Assembly (NCBI GenBank): GCA_905234865.1
Contig: CAJOJE010000010.1
Span: 1-64,000, forward strand
Direction: 5' to 3'
DNA length: 64,000 bases
Source: Candidatus Gastranaerophilales bacterium
Lineage (GTDB): Bacteria; Cyanobacteriota; Vampirovibrionia; Gastranaerophilales; Gastranaerophilaceae
The first letter of the stretch is position 1. Every line of letters starts with the position of its first letter. A program made the position numbers and the translations under genes. A model generated the notes under the pieces. The model searched no databases. It was not told the DNA's origin and saw only the letters and a list, made by a program, of their open reading frames with translations. Below, in pieces: positions 8,657 through 19,196 of the stretch.

Positions 8657-11600
8657 CTATTTTCCTTTAAATTCTAATACTATCTTAGATATATGATAAA
8701 ACAAATCCGCCAATATGTTAAATATTTCATTAAAATTAAGATAAGCATTTTTCATTAAAAGTATCCCTTTCAGCCTATTGTCGGGTTTTTGCGGAGTTGT
8801 TCTCGTAAAATATTTTGTAATATTTGACGGCGCTTTGAGTCTTATCAAGTTCCACTCTTGATGAGAAAAAGGAGTATAAATTCTTATATTGTCTGACGTT
8901 TCTTGAATTTGGGTTATATGAACCGAAGTTGCAAGAAGTCTTAAACGAATAAGTTTAAATAAATTTTCAACAGGCTCGGGTAATTTAGAAAATCTGTCTT
9001 TAAAAGTAGCTATCGCATTTTCAAGTTCATCAAGAGTTTTAATTTCCGCCAGTTTTTTATATTCAATCATTTTCTGTTCATAAGTACCAACCCAATCATC
9101 GGGTATGTATGCGTTTGTTTTAATATCAACAAGGCATGGTTCAAACTTTTCTTTTTTGTCTTTATCGGGCAATTTCTCCTCTTTTATTTCTTGTATGGAT
9201 TCTTCCAATAATGCGCAATATGTGTCAAAACCGACATTTACCATATGCCCATGCTGCTTTGCGCCCAAAATATTGCCCACACCCCTTATTTCAATATCCC
9301 TCATTGCGATTTGATACCCCGAACCCAATGAAGTAAAGTCTTTTATGGCTTTCAATCGTTTAATTGCTTCTTCGTTTAGCTGTTTTGTTTGCTTATAAAA
9401 ACAATAGCAATATGCTTGTCTGTCAGAGCGCCCGACACGCCCTCTCAATTGGTATAATTGCGCAAGCCCGAAACAATCCGCATTATCCACAATTATCGTA
9501 TTTGCGTTTGGAATATCAAGCCCCGATTCAACAATTGTCGTGCAAACCAAAATATCATATTCTTTATTTAAAAAATCGAACATGATTTTTTCTAAATCTC
9601 TCTCCGCCATTTTCCCATGAGCAATTGCAATTCTTGCATTCGGAGCAATATCTTGAACATAAGAAGCTGTTTTTGAAATATCTTCCACTCGATTGTGTAT
9701 AAAATAAATTTGTCCGTCACGCTGCAATTCGTGGTTAATTGCGTTTTTTAAGCGTACTTCGCTAAATTCGCCCACATAAGTCTTAATCGGGAGCCTGTTT
9801 TTTGGAGGAGTATTAATCAATGACAAATCTTTAAGCCCGGACAACGCCATATTTAAGGTTCTTGGAATCGGTGTTGCGGATAAAGATAAAATATCAATAT
9901 TTTCTCTGAATTTTTTCAATTTTTCTTTATGATTAACTCCGAATTTGTGTTCTTCATCTATCACAAGAAGTCCTAAATTTTTATATTCAATATCGGAAAA
10001 AACTCCATGGGTGCCTATTACTACATCCACCGTACCGTTTTGTAAATTCTTGATTATTTCTTTTCTTTCCTTTAAAGTTTTAAACCTTGAAATTAATTGA
10101 ACATTAACGGAAAACGGTTTAAACCTCTCTGATATCGTTTGATAATGTTGAAGCGCAAGAATTGTCGTAGGCGCAACCATTGCCGCTTGATATCCGCTCA
10201 TAACCGCCTTAAAAACGGCCCTTAGGGCAACTTCCGTTTTGCCGAAGCCGACATCTGCGCAAATCAGCCTGTCCATAGGTTTTTTATTTTCCATATCGGC
10301 TTTTGTATCGTTTATGGCAGCCATTTGGTCTTTTGTTTCGACAAATTCAAACCCCTCCTCCATTTCATACTGCCATGCGGTATCAACATCAAATGCAATT
10401 CCTTCGGACATTTTTCTTTTTGCATAAAGTCTTAAAAGATCATAAGCTATTTCTTTTACTTCTTTTTTTGCTTTTGATTTAATGTTTTCCCATGCCGCAC
10501 CGCCCATTTTGGAGAGTTTTGGAATTTGCCCCGTTCCTCTGTATCTTTTAAGAAGATTAATTTGTTCTGCGGGCATAAAAAGTTTATCTTTTCCTTGAAA
10601 TTCGATTTCAAGATAATCTTTCCCCGTACCGTCAAAATCTCTTTTTGTGAGCCCTTTAAAAATTCCTATCCCATGGATATAATGAACGACATATTCCATG
10701 GGTTTTATATCGTTTATTGTTTCGATATAATCTTGCGATTCTTTATTATAAAGGTATTTTCTTGTCGTAACGTCTTTTGAATGTTTGTTAAAAAGCTCTT
10801 TATCCGTCAAAAAGACATGCTTTTCACCGTTTAGGGAGAATTCTCCGCCGATAGAAGATATTGAGGGAATGATTTTTGCTTTTTCGTCAAAAATCTCAAA
10901 TTCTTTTAAAATTTCCCGTACTCTGTTCGGGTAAGCACTTGAAATATAAATATTTACACCCTCTTTGAGTTTCTTTTTGATAAAAACCGCAATTTCATAC
11001 CCGTTTGAAGAAAAAGAAGGAGGCATTGAAGAATTAAAATCCAAAACTCTATCCGAAAAAGTTTCACTGTCCTCAAAAAAATCATCCTCTATAAAATCGT
11101 CAAACCCGATTTTTTTAAACTTTTTAACTTCTTTTTTAAATTCTTCGCAAGTAAGATGATTTTTTTCGATAAGAGGAAGAATTAAAATGTTTTCGAGGTT
11201 ATTTTTGTATTCGAGATTATATTCTTCATCCAGAATTTTCACTTTAGAATTAATAAGCGCAGATTCATCAAAAATTAAAATATAATCTTTAAAATAAGAA
11301 AAAACGGACGTTAAATTTTTATTTAAGTACGGCAAAAAATATTCTACCCCCTCAAAATATCCCGTATTCTCCATTTTTTCGGTTATTTCATCAAATAAAA
11401 TCTTAAAGGCATCGTCGGATAAAAATTCTTTTGCCGCTTTTTGCATTTCTTTTTCGGGAGTTTCACATCCTTGAATAAATTTATAAAGAGGCGGAATTTC
11501 CGTTTTTTCGGCTTTTTTAAAGCTCTTTTGAGTATTGGGGTTAAAATATCGCATATCCTCAATCGTATCGCCGAAAAATTCGACTCTTAGAGGAAAATCA

Positions 11601-12127
11601 TCAAGGGTAAAAATATCGAGAATATCGCCCCTGTAAGAAAATTCACCGATATCAACCGCCATTGAAGTTCTTTTATATCCTAAATTTACGAGATCTTTAA
11701 TTAAAATATCAAAGTCGTATTCTTTATTTTTTTCTAAAACAATCGTATTTTGTTTATAAAATTTTTCATCGGGAAACTTTTCAAGCGCCGCTTTTATCGG
11801 CATAATTACAAAATCATTTTTATTTTTCAAAAGATTTAACTGTTCTTTAAAAATATAATTGTTTTTATCAACAAGAGAATACGGACTTATTTCCTGATAG
11901 GGAAAAATTTCCGCTTCTTTTTCAAAAAGCGATTTATAGTCTTTTTGAAATTTAAGAGCGGTCTGTTCATCACTTGTAATTAATAAAATTTTTTGCTTTG
12001 AACTTATGATATAATCCGCCAAAATTAGTTTCAAAGGCGAACATAAACCCGACATGCAAAAAACACCCTTGAAATCCGATTTCAAAAAGCGCATTAATTC
12101 GGGAATTTTTATATCCAAAAAACTCAT
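8657..12127 (-). CDS. mfd: Transcription-repair coupling factor Mfd
   Basis: Mfd removes RNA polymerase stalled at DNA damage and recruits UvrA. The 1,156 residues match the family length. Visible parts, in order, are the UvrB-like N-terminal modules (EIFPYQEISPYS), the RNA polymerase interaction domain (KPMEYVVHYIHGIGIFKG), RecG-like helicase motifs including Walker A GFGKTE, the DEEH box (VIDEEHKFGV), SATPIPRTL and QLRGRVGRS, and a C-terminal TRCF domain. The ATG lies three bases after the ROK kinase stop with no separate ribosome binding site, suggesting coupled translation. Confidence 0.98.
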   Translation of the reverse strand: MSFLDIKIPELMRFLKSDFKGVFCMSGLCSPLKLILADYIISSKQKILLITSDEQTALKFQKDYKSLFEKEAEIFPYQEISPYSLVDKNNYIFKEQLNLLKNKNDFVIMPIKAALEKFPDEKFYKQNTIVLEKNKEYDFDILIKDLVNLGYKRTSMAVDIGEFSYRGDILDIFTLDDFPLRVEFFGDTIEDMRYFNPNTQKSFKKAEKTEIPPLYKFIQGCETPEKEMQKAAKEFLSDDAFKILFDEITEKMENTGYFEGVEYFLPYLNKNLTSVFSYFKDYILIFDESALINSKVKILDEEYNLEYKNNLENILILPLIEKNHLTCEEFKKEVKKFKKIGFDDFIEDDFFEDSETFSDRVLDFNSSMPPSFSSNGYEIAVFIKKKLKEGVNIYISSAYPNRVREILKEFEIFDEKAKIIPSISSIGGEFSLNGEKHVFLTDKELFNKHSKDVTTRKYLYNKESQDYIETINDIKPMEYVVHYIHGIGIFKGLTKRDFDGTGKDYLEIEFQGKDKLFMPAEQINLLKRYRGTGQIPKLSKMGGAAWENIKSKAKKEVKEIAYDLLRLYAKRKMSEGIAFDVDTAWQYEMEEGFEFVETKDQMAAINDTKADMENKKPMDRLICADVGFGKTEVALRAVFKAVMSGYQAAMVAPTTILALQHYQTISERFKPFSVNVQLISRFKTLKERKEIIKNLQNGTVDVVIGTHGVFSDIEYKNLGLLVIDEEHKFGVNHKEKLKKFRENIDILSLSATPIPRTLNMALSGLKDLSLINTPPKNRLPIKTYVGEFSEVRLKNAINHELQRDGQIYFIHNRVEDISKTASYVQDIAPNARIAIAHGKMAERDLEKIMFDFLNKEYDILVCTTIVESGLDIPNANTIIVDNADCFGLAQLYQLRGRVGRSDRQAYCYCFYKQTKQLNEEAIKRLKAIKDFTSLGSGYQIAMRDIEIRGVGNILGAKQHGHMVNVGFDTYCALLEESIQEIKEEKLPDKDKKEKFEPCLVDIKTNAYIPDDWVGTYEQKMIEYKKLAEIKTLDELENAIATFKDRFSKLPEPVENLFKLIRLRLLATSVHITQIQETSDNIRIYTPFSHQEWNLIRLKAPSNITKYFTRTTPQKPDNRLKGILLMKNAYLNFNEIFNILADLFYHISKIVLEFKGK

Positions 12128-12130
12128 TTT

Positions 12131-13081
12131 TTAATTTAAACACAAACAAGAAGCGCCGACAATGCCCGAATAATCACCCAAAAGTGCTTTTTTAAATTCC
12201 GTTGTTTTGCTCGGTATGGGAAGCGCTTTCATTTTTGCTTTTTTAATCGTGTTTAAATAAAATTCGTCAACCGATTGTATAAGTCCGCCGCCCAATATTA
12301 TAAGTTTCGGATTATAAAAATTCATAACGCTTGCAATTCCGCCCGAAAGGTATTCAACGGCTTCCGCCACATATTGCACAACAACTTCGTCATTTGCGCT
12401 CAGGGCTTGTTTTATATGTTTTGAACTTATGGAATTATGTTTGACTAAATCGGTTATAATTGATGTTCTTCCTTTTTTTACGGCTCCTAAAATTCTTGAT
12501 TCTATTGCACTTCTTGAAGCATAGGCTTCAAGACACCCGTTTGCACCGCACAAACAAGCTCTGCCGTTTAAATCTACAATTATATGCCCTATTTCGCCTG
12601 CCGTTCCGGAAGCGCCCAAATGGATTTTTCCGTTTTTGATAATAGAAGAACCTATTCCCGTTCCCACAAAAATACAAACAATATCATCATAAGAAATTCC
12701 CGCACCGAATTTCAATTCGCCTAAAGCCGCAACTTCGACATCATTGCCGACAAAAACGGGCAGTTTGAATTCATTTTCAATCGGAGTTTTAAAATCCAAA
12801 TTTTTACACTCAAGATTAACTCCGTTTAATAAAATTCCGTTTTTTCTCTCAATTTGCCCCGCAAGGCCAAGCCCAATCGAGAGAATTTCTTCTTTCGGAA
12901 TTTTTGTTTCAAGAAAAAGTTCTTTTAAAGTTTTTAGGGTAATATTTAAAATATCTTCGTTCCCACGATATTTTTTGGTTTTATTTTTAACAACATCAAC
13001 AACTTCGCCCGTTTCGACATTTACGATTGCCGCTAATATTTTTGTGCCGCCTAAATCCACTCCTATTGAATATTTTTTCAT
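12131..13081 (-). CDS. ROK-family sugar kinase (glucokinase-like)
   Basis: ROK proteins without a DNA-binding domain phosphorylate glucose or related sugars. The 316 residues start with the phosphate loop DLGGTK (9-14), carry the catalytic aspartate in FVGNDVEVAALGE (Asp114) and the zinc motif GEIGH...CLCGANGC (His166, Cys176, Cys178, Cys183). No helix-turn-helix precedes the kinase, so a repressor role is unlikely. Start and plsC stop overlap as TAATG. The substrate cannot be told; glucokinase is the most common activity. Confidence 0.92.
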   Translation of the reverse strand: MKKYSIGVDLGGTKILAAIVNVETGEVVDVVKNKTKKYRGNEDILNITLKTLKELFLETKIPKEEILSIGLGLAGQIERKNGILLNGVNLECKNLDFKTPIENEFKLPVFVGNDVEVAALGELKFGAGISYDDIVCIFVGTGIGSSIIKNGKIHLGASGTAGEIGHIIVDLNGRACLCGANGCLEAYASRSAIESRILGAVKKGRTSIITDLVKHNSISSKHIKQALSANDEVVVQYVAEAVEYLSGGIASVMNFYNPKLIILGGGLIQSVDEFYLNTIKKAKMKALPIPSKTTEFKKALLGDYSGIVGASCLCLN

Positions 13082-13902
13082 TATTGTTCTTCTTTTATTC
13101 CGATACTCTTTAATTTTTGCTCAATTGCACGCCACCAGTGAAGTTTTTGTTTGTATACATATTCATATCCTTCAAAAATATCACATCTTATATTTTCATC
13201 ATGCTTATCTAAAAATTTTTCAAAATCTTCCTGCAATTCTTTCGTAAAAGCGTGTCTTTCTTTATGAAAATCAACAATTACAGCAGGTTTGCCTATTTCG
13301 GATATTATCTCGGGTCTGTCTTGTCTTAAAAACATAAAACTGTTTGCAACGGGCAAAAGATTAATTCCGCCGTATTGTTTGACCGCTTTATCAACTATAA
13401 AAGCTAATCCCGATTGAAAGATTTCGGGTCTGTGCTGGGGAGGACGAATTATGCCTTGAGGAAATATAAAAAATATTGTATTAGGGTCATCCAACATGGT
13501 AACTGCGTAATTTAAGGCTTTTATCGCAGATTGCGGAGATTTTTTATTAATCGGGAAACAGCCGATATATTGAAACAGCGGAAATCTGTTCATTTCTTCG
13601 ATTACAAACCTGAACCTTTTATTTTTCATAACAAAATGAACGAGGTAATACCCGAATATGCCGTCCCACCAATTGGAATGGTTTGCATACATAATCGTTG
13701 CGTATCTTTTATCGATTAAATCTAAATTTTCTTTTCCTTTGACCATAACCGAAGTAAAGCGGTTTTTCAACATCATCGGAAAGACAATATTTGCTACCGC
13801 ATGCCAAAAGGGAACATTTTTTGCAAGTCTGAATTTTTCTTCCCTGTTTCTCTGTTTTGTAGGCGGAGTATCAGGGTATAAATGAATCAAACGATTTGTC
13901 AT
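13081..13902 (-). CDS. Phospholipid/glycerol acyltransferase (PlsC family)
   Basis: Family members acylate lysophosphatidate or related lipids at the inner membrane. The 273 residues contain the catalytic NHxxxxD box (NHSNWWD, 74-80) and the substrate motif FPQG (147-150). The box variant and an aromatic-rich C-terminus differ from housekeeping PlsC, so another lipid acceptor is possible. The gene has a near-consensus promoter whose -10 ends six bases before ATG 13902 and no Shine-Dalgarno sequence, so the mRNA is probably leaderless. It heads the ROK-mfd operon. Confidence 0.88.
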   Translation of the reverse strand: MTNRLIHLYPDTPPTKQRNREEKFRLAKNVPFWHAVANIVFPMMLKNRFTSVMVKGKENLDLIDKRYATIMYANHSNWWDGIFGYYLVHFVMKNKRFRFVIEEMNRFPLFQYIGCFPINKKSPQSAIKALNYAVTMLDDPNTIFFIFPQGIIRPPQHRPEIFQSGLAFIVDKAVKQYGGINLLPVANSFMFLRQDRPEIISEIGKPAVIVDFHKERHAFTKELQEDFEKFLDKHDENIRCDIFEGYEYVYKQKLHWWRAIEQKLKSIGIKEEQ

Positions 13903-13908
13903 AGTCTA

Positions 13909-13937
13909 ATTTTATTTTTTATTTCATAATATGTCAA
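13909..13937 (-). promoter_or_regulatory. Sigma-70-type promoter of plsC-ROK-mfd, leaderless geometry
   Basis: On the minus strand TTGACA (13937-13932), a 17-base spacer and TAAAAT (13914-13909) are followed by six bases and the ATG at 13902. Transcription starting 7 bases after the -10 would begin at the start codon itself. Confidence 0.8.
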
Positions 13938-13972
13938 TATTTGTTTATATCTTAAAATCGGGAGATTTTTTG

Positions 13973-15274
<1,302 letters not shown>

Positions 15275-15282
15275 CGAATTTT

Positions 15283-15312
15283 AACCCCCTCTCAAAAGTT
15301 TAAGAGGGGGTT
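15283..15312 (+). terminator. Terminator of ahcY
   Basis: A 10-bp stem (AACCCCCTCT / AGAGGGGGTT) with a 10-base loop is followed by TTT on the plus strand, eight bases after the ahcY stop. Confidence 0.85.
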
Positions 15313-15367
15313 TTAAATACTCTTCGTGTTGGATTTTAACAAATATAGTTAAATATTCCGTTTCTTT

Positions 15368-15376
15368 TGATACAAT
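15368..15376 (+). promoter_or_regulatory. Extended -10 promoter of the SLOG-TIR operon, leaderless geometry
   Basis: TGaTACAAT lies seven bases before the ATG at 15384 and no Shine-Dalgarno sequence is present. The predicted transcription start falls at or one base before the start codon. No convincing -35 is seen, as is common with extended -10 promoters. Confidence 0.65.
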
Positions 15377-15383
15377 AGTTACA

Positions 15384-17066
15384 ATGGATAAGTATTTTGA
15401 AAAAATACCGATAGTAATTGGAACAACGGGTCATATTGACATTGACGAACCTGAATTTATGAGAGAAAAAGTCGAATTTTTCTTTTATGAGCTTAAAAAA
15501 CAATTAAAAAATACACCCGTCATTCTTATTTCTTCTATGGCGGACGGTGCCGATACAATATTTGTCGAAGCAGGTTTTAAAGTTTATAATAACAACATAA
15601 AATTAATTGCGCCCTTACCTTTTTCAAAAGAAAAACTCGAAAAAACTTTAAGCAATAAAGAAAAATTTTTATATTATTGCAACAGAGCAAAAATAATTGA
15701 TATTTCAAAAGAAATTAAAGATGAAAACGCCCCTGCGGAAGAACATTATGCGCTTGCAAGCGAATATATAATAAAAAATTCAAATCTCCTCTTTGCCCTC
15801 TATGACGGCAAAGAAGCAAAAGATGAAAATAATATGCCCAAAAAAGGCGGAACGTATGATACGGTATTAAAATGCTTAAATCAAAATTATGTCGAACTTA
15901 TAAATTCAAACATTAAATACCCGAAAAGTATACCTGTTATACAACTTGTTTCCAAAAGAAAAAAATTCACGGACAAAAATAAAGACTTTGGAAATTTTAT
16001 TTGTCATTTTCCAAACGGCACAAAGGAAAAATATGAAAACGATTTTTTAAAATTACTTGATAAAAACGGTTTTTCATACGGAAAAACACTTAAAAACATA
16101 GAAAAATTCAATATTTTAATTGAAAAATATAAAAATAACCCTAAAACGGAAATTTCAAAAAATTATCTTCTTAATGAAAAAACCCGTTACTCTTTAAATA
16201 ATTCAATTAACAATTTGATTAATATTTATGCAATTTGCGATTTTGTTGCGCTAAAAAAACAAAAATCATATGAAATAAAGCTGTTCAGTCTTTTTTCAAT
16301 GATTTGCATAACCGTTTTATACAGTAATTTTATCGGAAATTTTAATGTATTTTTTAGTATTTTTGCAATCATAATGCTTCTTTTTTGGAAAAGTATAAGT
16401 GGCGAAAAAGAACATCTTGATTTAAGATTTATTGCAGAAACATTAAGAGTATTGGTTTTTTGGAAAATAAGCGGAATAAAAGAAAAAATTTCCAAATATA
16501 TTCTATCAAACGAAGATGGCGACATAATCTGGATTAAAGCAAGTTTTTCAAATTATGAATTAAATGAATTATTTAGTAAAGAAGAAAATATAAAACCCGA
16601 TTTTAAATTAGTCCACGATGAATGGCTTGAAAATCAAGCGGAATATTACAAAAAAACATCGAAAAAATGCGAAATAAACGATAAAAAACTTGATACTATA
16701 AAATACGGTATTTTATCGGTTTTTCTTGTCTTGCATTTTATTTTCGGAATAAGTCTTATTTTAAAAACCGATATTTCTTTTTTAACATATTCAATCAGGG
16801 AATCACTTTGTAAAATATTTTTATGCCTCGGTCTTTTTACGTTCCCCTCCGCAACATACGTTCAAAGCCAAAAGGCTTGGCTTGAACATCAAGAATTATA
16901 CTCAAAAACAGGAAAACTTTTTGAACTTGTTAAAAGACAATTTTCAAAAACTCAAAATACGACAATGAAAGAAAAGTTGATTTTGGATATCTCAAAATTT
17001 GCTCTGTCCGAAGAAGAAAGCTGGTTTCTTTTGCATAGAAGAAGAAAAGCAGAACCCGCAATGTAG
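15384..17066 (+). CDS. SLOG-domain protein with SLATT-like membrane part
   Basis: Residues 8-165 show the SLOG Rossmann-like pattern of nucleotide or nucleotide-derivative binding proteins: GTTGHIDI (13-20), ISSMADGADTIFVEAGF (49-65), LIAPLPFS (74-81), LLFALYDG (135-142) and KKGGTYDTV (153-161). Two hydrophobic hairpins follow (about 299-337 and 440-492). Between them lies RFIAETLRVLVFWKISGI (348-365). The end, FALSEEESWFLLHRRR (539-554), resembles the closing helix of SLATT proteins. The family is linked to sensing a nucleotide signal and acting on the membrane. It is first in an operon with the TIR gene 12 bases on. SLOG plus TIR suggests Thoeris-like signalling; ligand and outcome are inferred. 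Confidence 0.78.
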   Translation: MDKYFEKIPIVIGTTGHIDIDEPEFMREKVEFFFYELKKQLKNTPVILISSMADGADTIFVEAGFKVYNNNIKLIAPLPFSKEKLEKTLSNKEKFLYYCNRAKIIDISKEIKDENAPAEEHYALASEYIIKNSNLLFALYDGKEAKDENNMPKKGGTYDTVLKCLNQNYVELINSNIKYPKSIPVIQLVSKRKKFTDKNKDFGNFICHFPNGTKEKYENDFLKLLDKNGFSYGKTLKNIEKFNILIEKYKNNPKTEISKNYLLNEKTRYSLNNSINNLINIYAICDFVALKKQKSYEIKLFSLFSMICITVLYSNFIGNFNVFFSIFAIIMLLFWKSISGEKEHLDLRFIAETLRVLVFWKISGIKEKISKYILSNEDGDIIWIKASFSNYELNELFSKEENIKPDFKLVHDEWLENQAEYYKKTSKKCEINDKKLDTIKYGILSVFLVLHFIFGISLILKTDISFLTYSIRESLCKIFLCLGLFTFPSATYVQSQKAWLEHQELYSKTGKLFELVKRQFSKTQNTTMKEKLILDISKFALSEEESWFLLHRRRKAEPAM

Positions 17067-17078
17067 AAAGGCGATTAC

Positions 17079-19145
17079 ATGAAAGAATACAAATATTATG
17101 CTTTTATCAGTTACGCAAGAAAAGATGGAACCAAATACGCAAAATACATTCAAAAGGAACTGGAACATTACAGATACCCTATGGCAGGCATTGAAGAATC
17201 CAAAAAACCTAACGATAAACTTTTTTTGAGAAAAGTATTTTTGGATTTAAACGAATTAGAAAATTCGGAAAAGACTTTTCATGAAGATTTACTTAAAAAA
17301 ATTGAAAATTCCAAATATCTTATTGTTTTATGTACGGAAGAATCGGCAAAATCAAAATGGGTAGACAGTGAAATAAAGCATTTTTTAAAAACTCATTTTA
17401 ATGATAAGAATTTGATTATTCCGGTTTTATGTAACGGAAAAATTCCGAAAAATTTGCCCGAAACATTAAAAGAAAACATCTTTACGGAAAGAAATCTTCC
17501 GTCATTTGTTGAATTTGAGGGAGATGAAAAAAACGAAGCACAAGAAAGGGGATTATCTCAAATTATAGCCTACATGTTGGGACTTCAAAGAGATAAAGTT
17601 TTTAACCGTTTTCAAACGGAGAAAAGAGCGGCTCAAAAAAGAATTATCAATTTGTGTTTAATTATTTTAATTATGTTTGGCATATTAACAAGCTGGGCAT
17701 TATATGAAAGAAAGCTGGCTTATACTAACGAGCAAAAAGCAATAATGCATAAAAACGAAGCCGTAAGCAATGAAATACTTGCAAAAAAGAATGAAATACT
17801 TGCAAAAGAAAACGAAAAAATCGCAAAAGAAAACGAAAAAATCGCAAAAGAAAACGAAAAAATCGCAAAAGAAAACGAATTAAAAGCCGTTCAAAAACAG
17901 GAAGAACAAGAATATATTCTTGATTTTTATACGCTTCTTTTTACGGGAGAATTTGAAAGCAGCGGAAACATAAGCGTTAGAGATTTTATTAAATCTCACA
18001 TTTATGATAGCGAAATGCTCAATTATGAACCAAAAATAAATGCGAGATTAAAAATTGAAATGATGAAAATTTTATCCGCCCTGAGGCTTGAAGAAGAAAA
18101 TAAAATTTTGCAAAAAGAAACCGTTGAAATTATTAAAAAACTTCCCGAAAGCGAAAAAAGATATCTTCTTGCTGATTATTATTACACTTTAGGATTAGGG
18201 GAATATATGACAAGCAAAAATTTGGATAAGGCATTAAATTACATAGAAAAATCAATCAATTTAGGATTTGACACCGATAGAAAATTGTACGATGCCTACA
18301 ATATACAATCAGAAATTTATATAAAATTAAAAAAATACAACGAAGCCGAAAATACAATCAAAAAGGCATATAATTTATCCGACAAAATAAAAATACTGCA
18401 AGCCGATAACGATAGGCACATTATTTTTAACAAACAACTGAGAGATATAGCATATCTTAAAGATGAAATCAAAAAAAGTATTCTGTACAATAATGAAAAT
18501 ATACGCATATTGACAAGCGAATTGGAAAAAAACAAAGATATCAACGATATTAACATTGTATTAATGAAACAGTTTTTATCGGAAGCGTACGAATTTAATG
18601 CAAAAAATTATTTCTATTTAAAAGAATACGAAAATAGCCTGAAATCGGCAAAATCGGCGCTTCAATACGAACAAGATCAAGTTCAAACCTCATATATGTA
18701 TTTTTATATTTTTAGCTCCGAACTAAAAATAAACCCCGCAAAATTCAGCAAACATAAAGAAAACTATGACAATCTGAATAAAAATACGGATGAAATGTTT
18801 CAAAATATAATTAACAGCAAAAAAGATGCGGATTTTAAAATGTTAGATTTTGTAGAATTAGATGAGCTTCAAAATTTAATGATTGATTTTCTTGAAGATA
18901 ACCAAATGAAAGAAAACAGCCTGAAAAATATAAAGGCCATACGGGACGACATCTTATTATTATTGGCAAAAAATGAACAAGACGAAGAAAATAACATTGA
19001 AAAGTATATAATTACCTTTACAAACGAAATAAATAAATATACGGAAATATTATCAACGAAAAGCACCATACCCGACACCAATAAATATTTCCTGATTTTA
19101 ACGGCAAAAAAAATAAACGAATACCTGAAAAACATTTTATATTGA
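17079..19145 (+). CDS. Membrane-anchored TIR-domain protein with coiled coil and TPR-like repeats
   Basis: The 688-residue protein starts with a TIR domain (about 4-145): YYAFISYARKDG, KVFLDLNEL, KYLIVLCTEESAKSKWVDSE. The W94-x3-E98 arrangement matches the catalytic glutamate of NAD-cleaving TIR proteins. A membrane helix (about 190-208), a heptad coiled coil (about 212-275, EKIAKEN repeated) and a helical region with TPR-like pairs (for example LADYYYTLGLGEYM and ALNYIEKSINLGF) follow. The TIR part precedes the helix. Its RBS AAAGGCG lies in the 12-base gap after the SLOG gene, so both share a transcript. A toxin, a signal maker or both are possible. Confidence 0.85.
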   Translation: MKEYKYYAFISYARKDGTKYAKYIQKELEHYRYPMAGIEESKKPNDKLFLRKVFLDLNELENSEKTFHEDLLKKIENSKYLIVLCTEESAKSKWVDSEIKHFLKTHFNDKNLIIPVLCNGKIPKNLPETLKENIFTERNLPSFVEFEGDEKNEAQERGLSQIIAYMLGLQRDKVFNRFQTEKRAAQKRIINLCLIILIMFGILTSWALYERKLAYTNEQKAIMHKNEAVSNEILAKKNEILAKENEKIAKENEKIAKENEKIAKENELKAVQKQEEQEYILDFYTLLFTGEFESSGNISVRDFIKSHIYDSEMLNYEPKINARLKIEMMKILSALRLEEENKILQKETVEIIKKLPESEKRYLLADYYYTLGLGEYMTSKNLDKALNYIEKSINLGFDTDRKLYDAYNIQSEIYIKLKKYNEAENTIKKAYNLSDKIKILQADNDRHIIFNKQLRDIAYLKDEIKKSILYNNENIRILTSELEKNKDINDINIVLMKQFLSEAYEFNAKNYFYLKEYENSLKSAKSALQYEQDQVQTSYMYFYIFSSELKINPAKFSKHKENYDNLNKNTDEMFQNIINSKKDADFKMLDFVELDELQNLMIDFLEDNQMKENSLKNIKAIRDDILLLLAKNEQDEENNIEKYIITFTNEINKYTEILSTKSTIPDTNKYFLILTAKKINEYLKNILY
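17802..17864 (+). repeat. 21-bp tandem repeat, three perfect copies
   Basis: The 21-base unit starting GCAAAAGAAAACG and ending AAATC occurs three times without a mismatch, with a divergent fourth copy to 17885. Each unit encodes one heptad (AKENEKI register) of the coiled coil that joins the membrane helix to the C-terminal part of the TIR protein. Copy-number change keeps the reading frame. Confidence 0.92.
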
Positions 19146-19196
19146 CGGCAATTTTAAATAATGTTCGTATTTTATATAAACAGGAAGCAGAACTTT

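Noticed and set aside
17802-17885. Regular short repeats that might suggest a CRISPR array
   Set aside because: Units are contiguous without spacers and are in frame with the coiled coil of the TIR protein.
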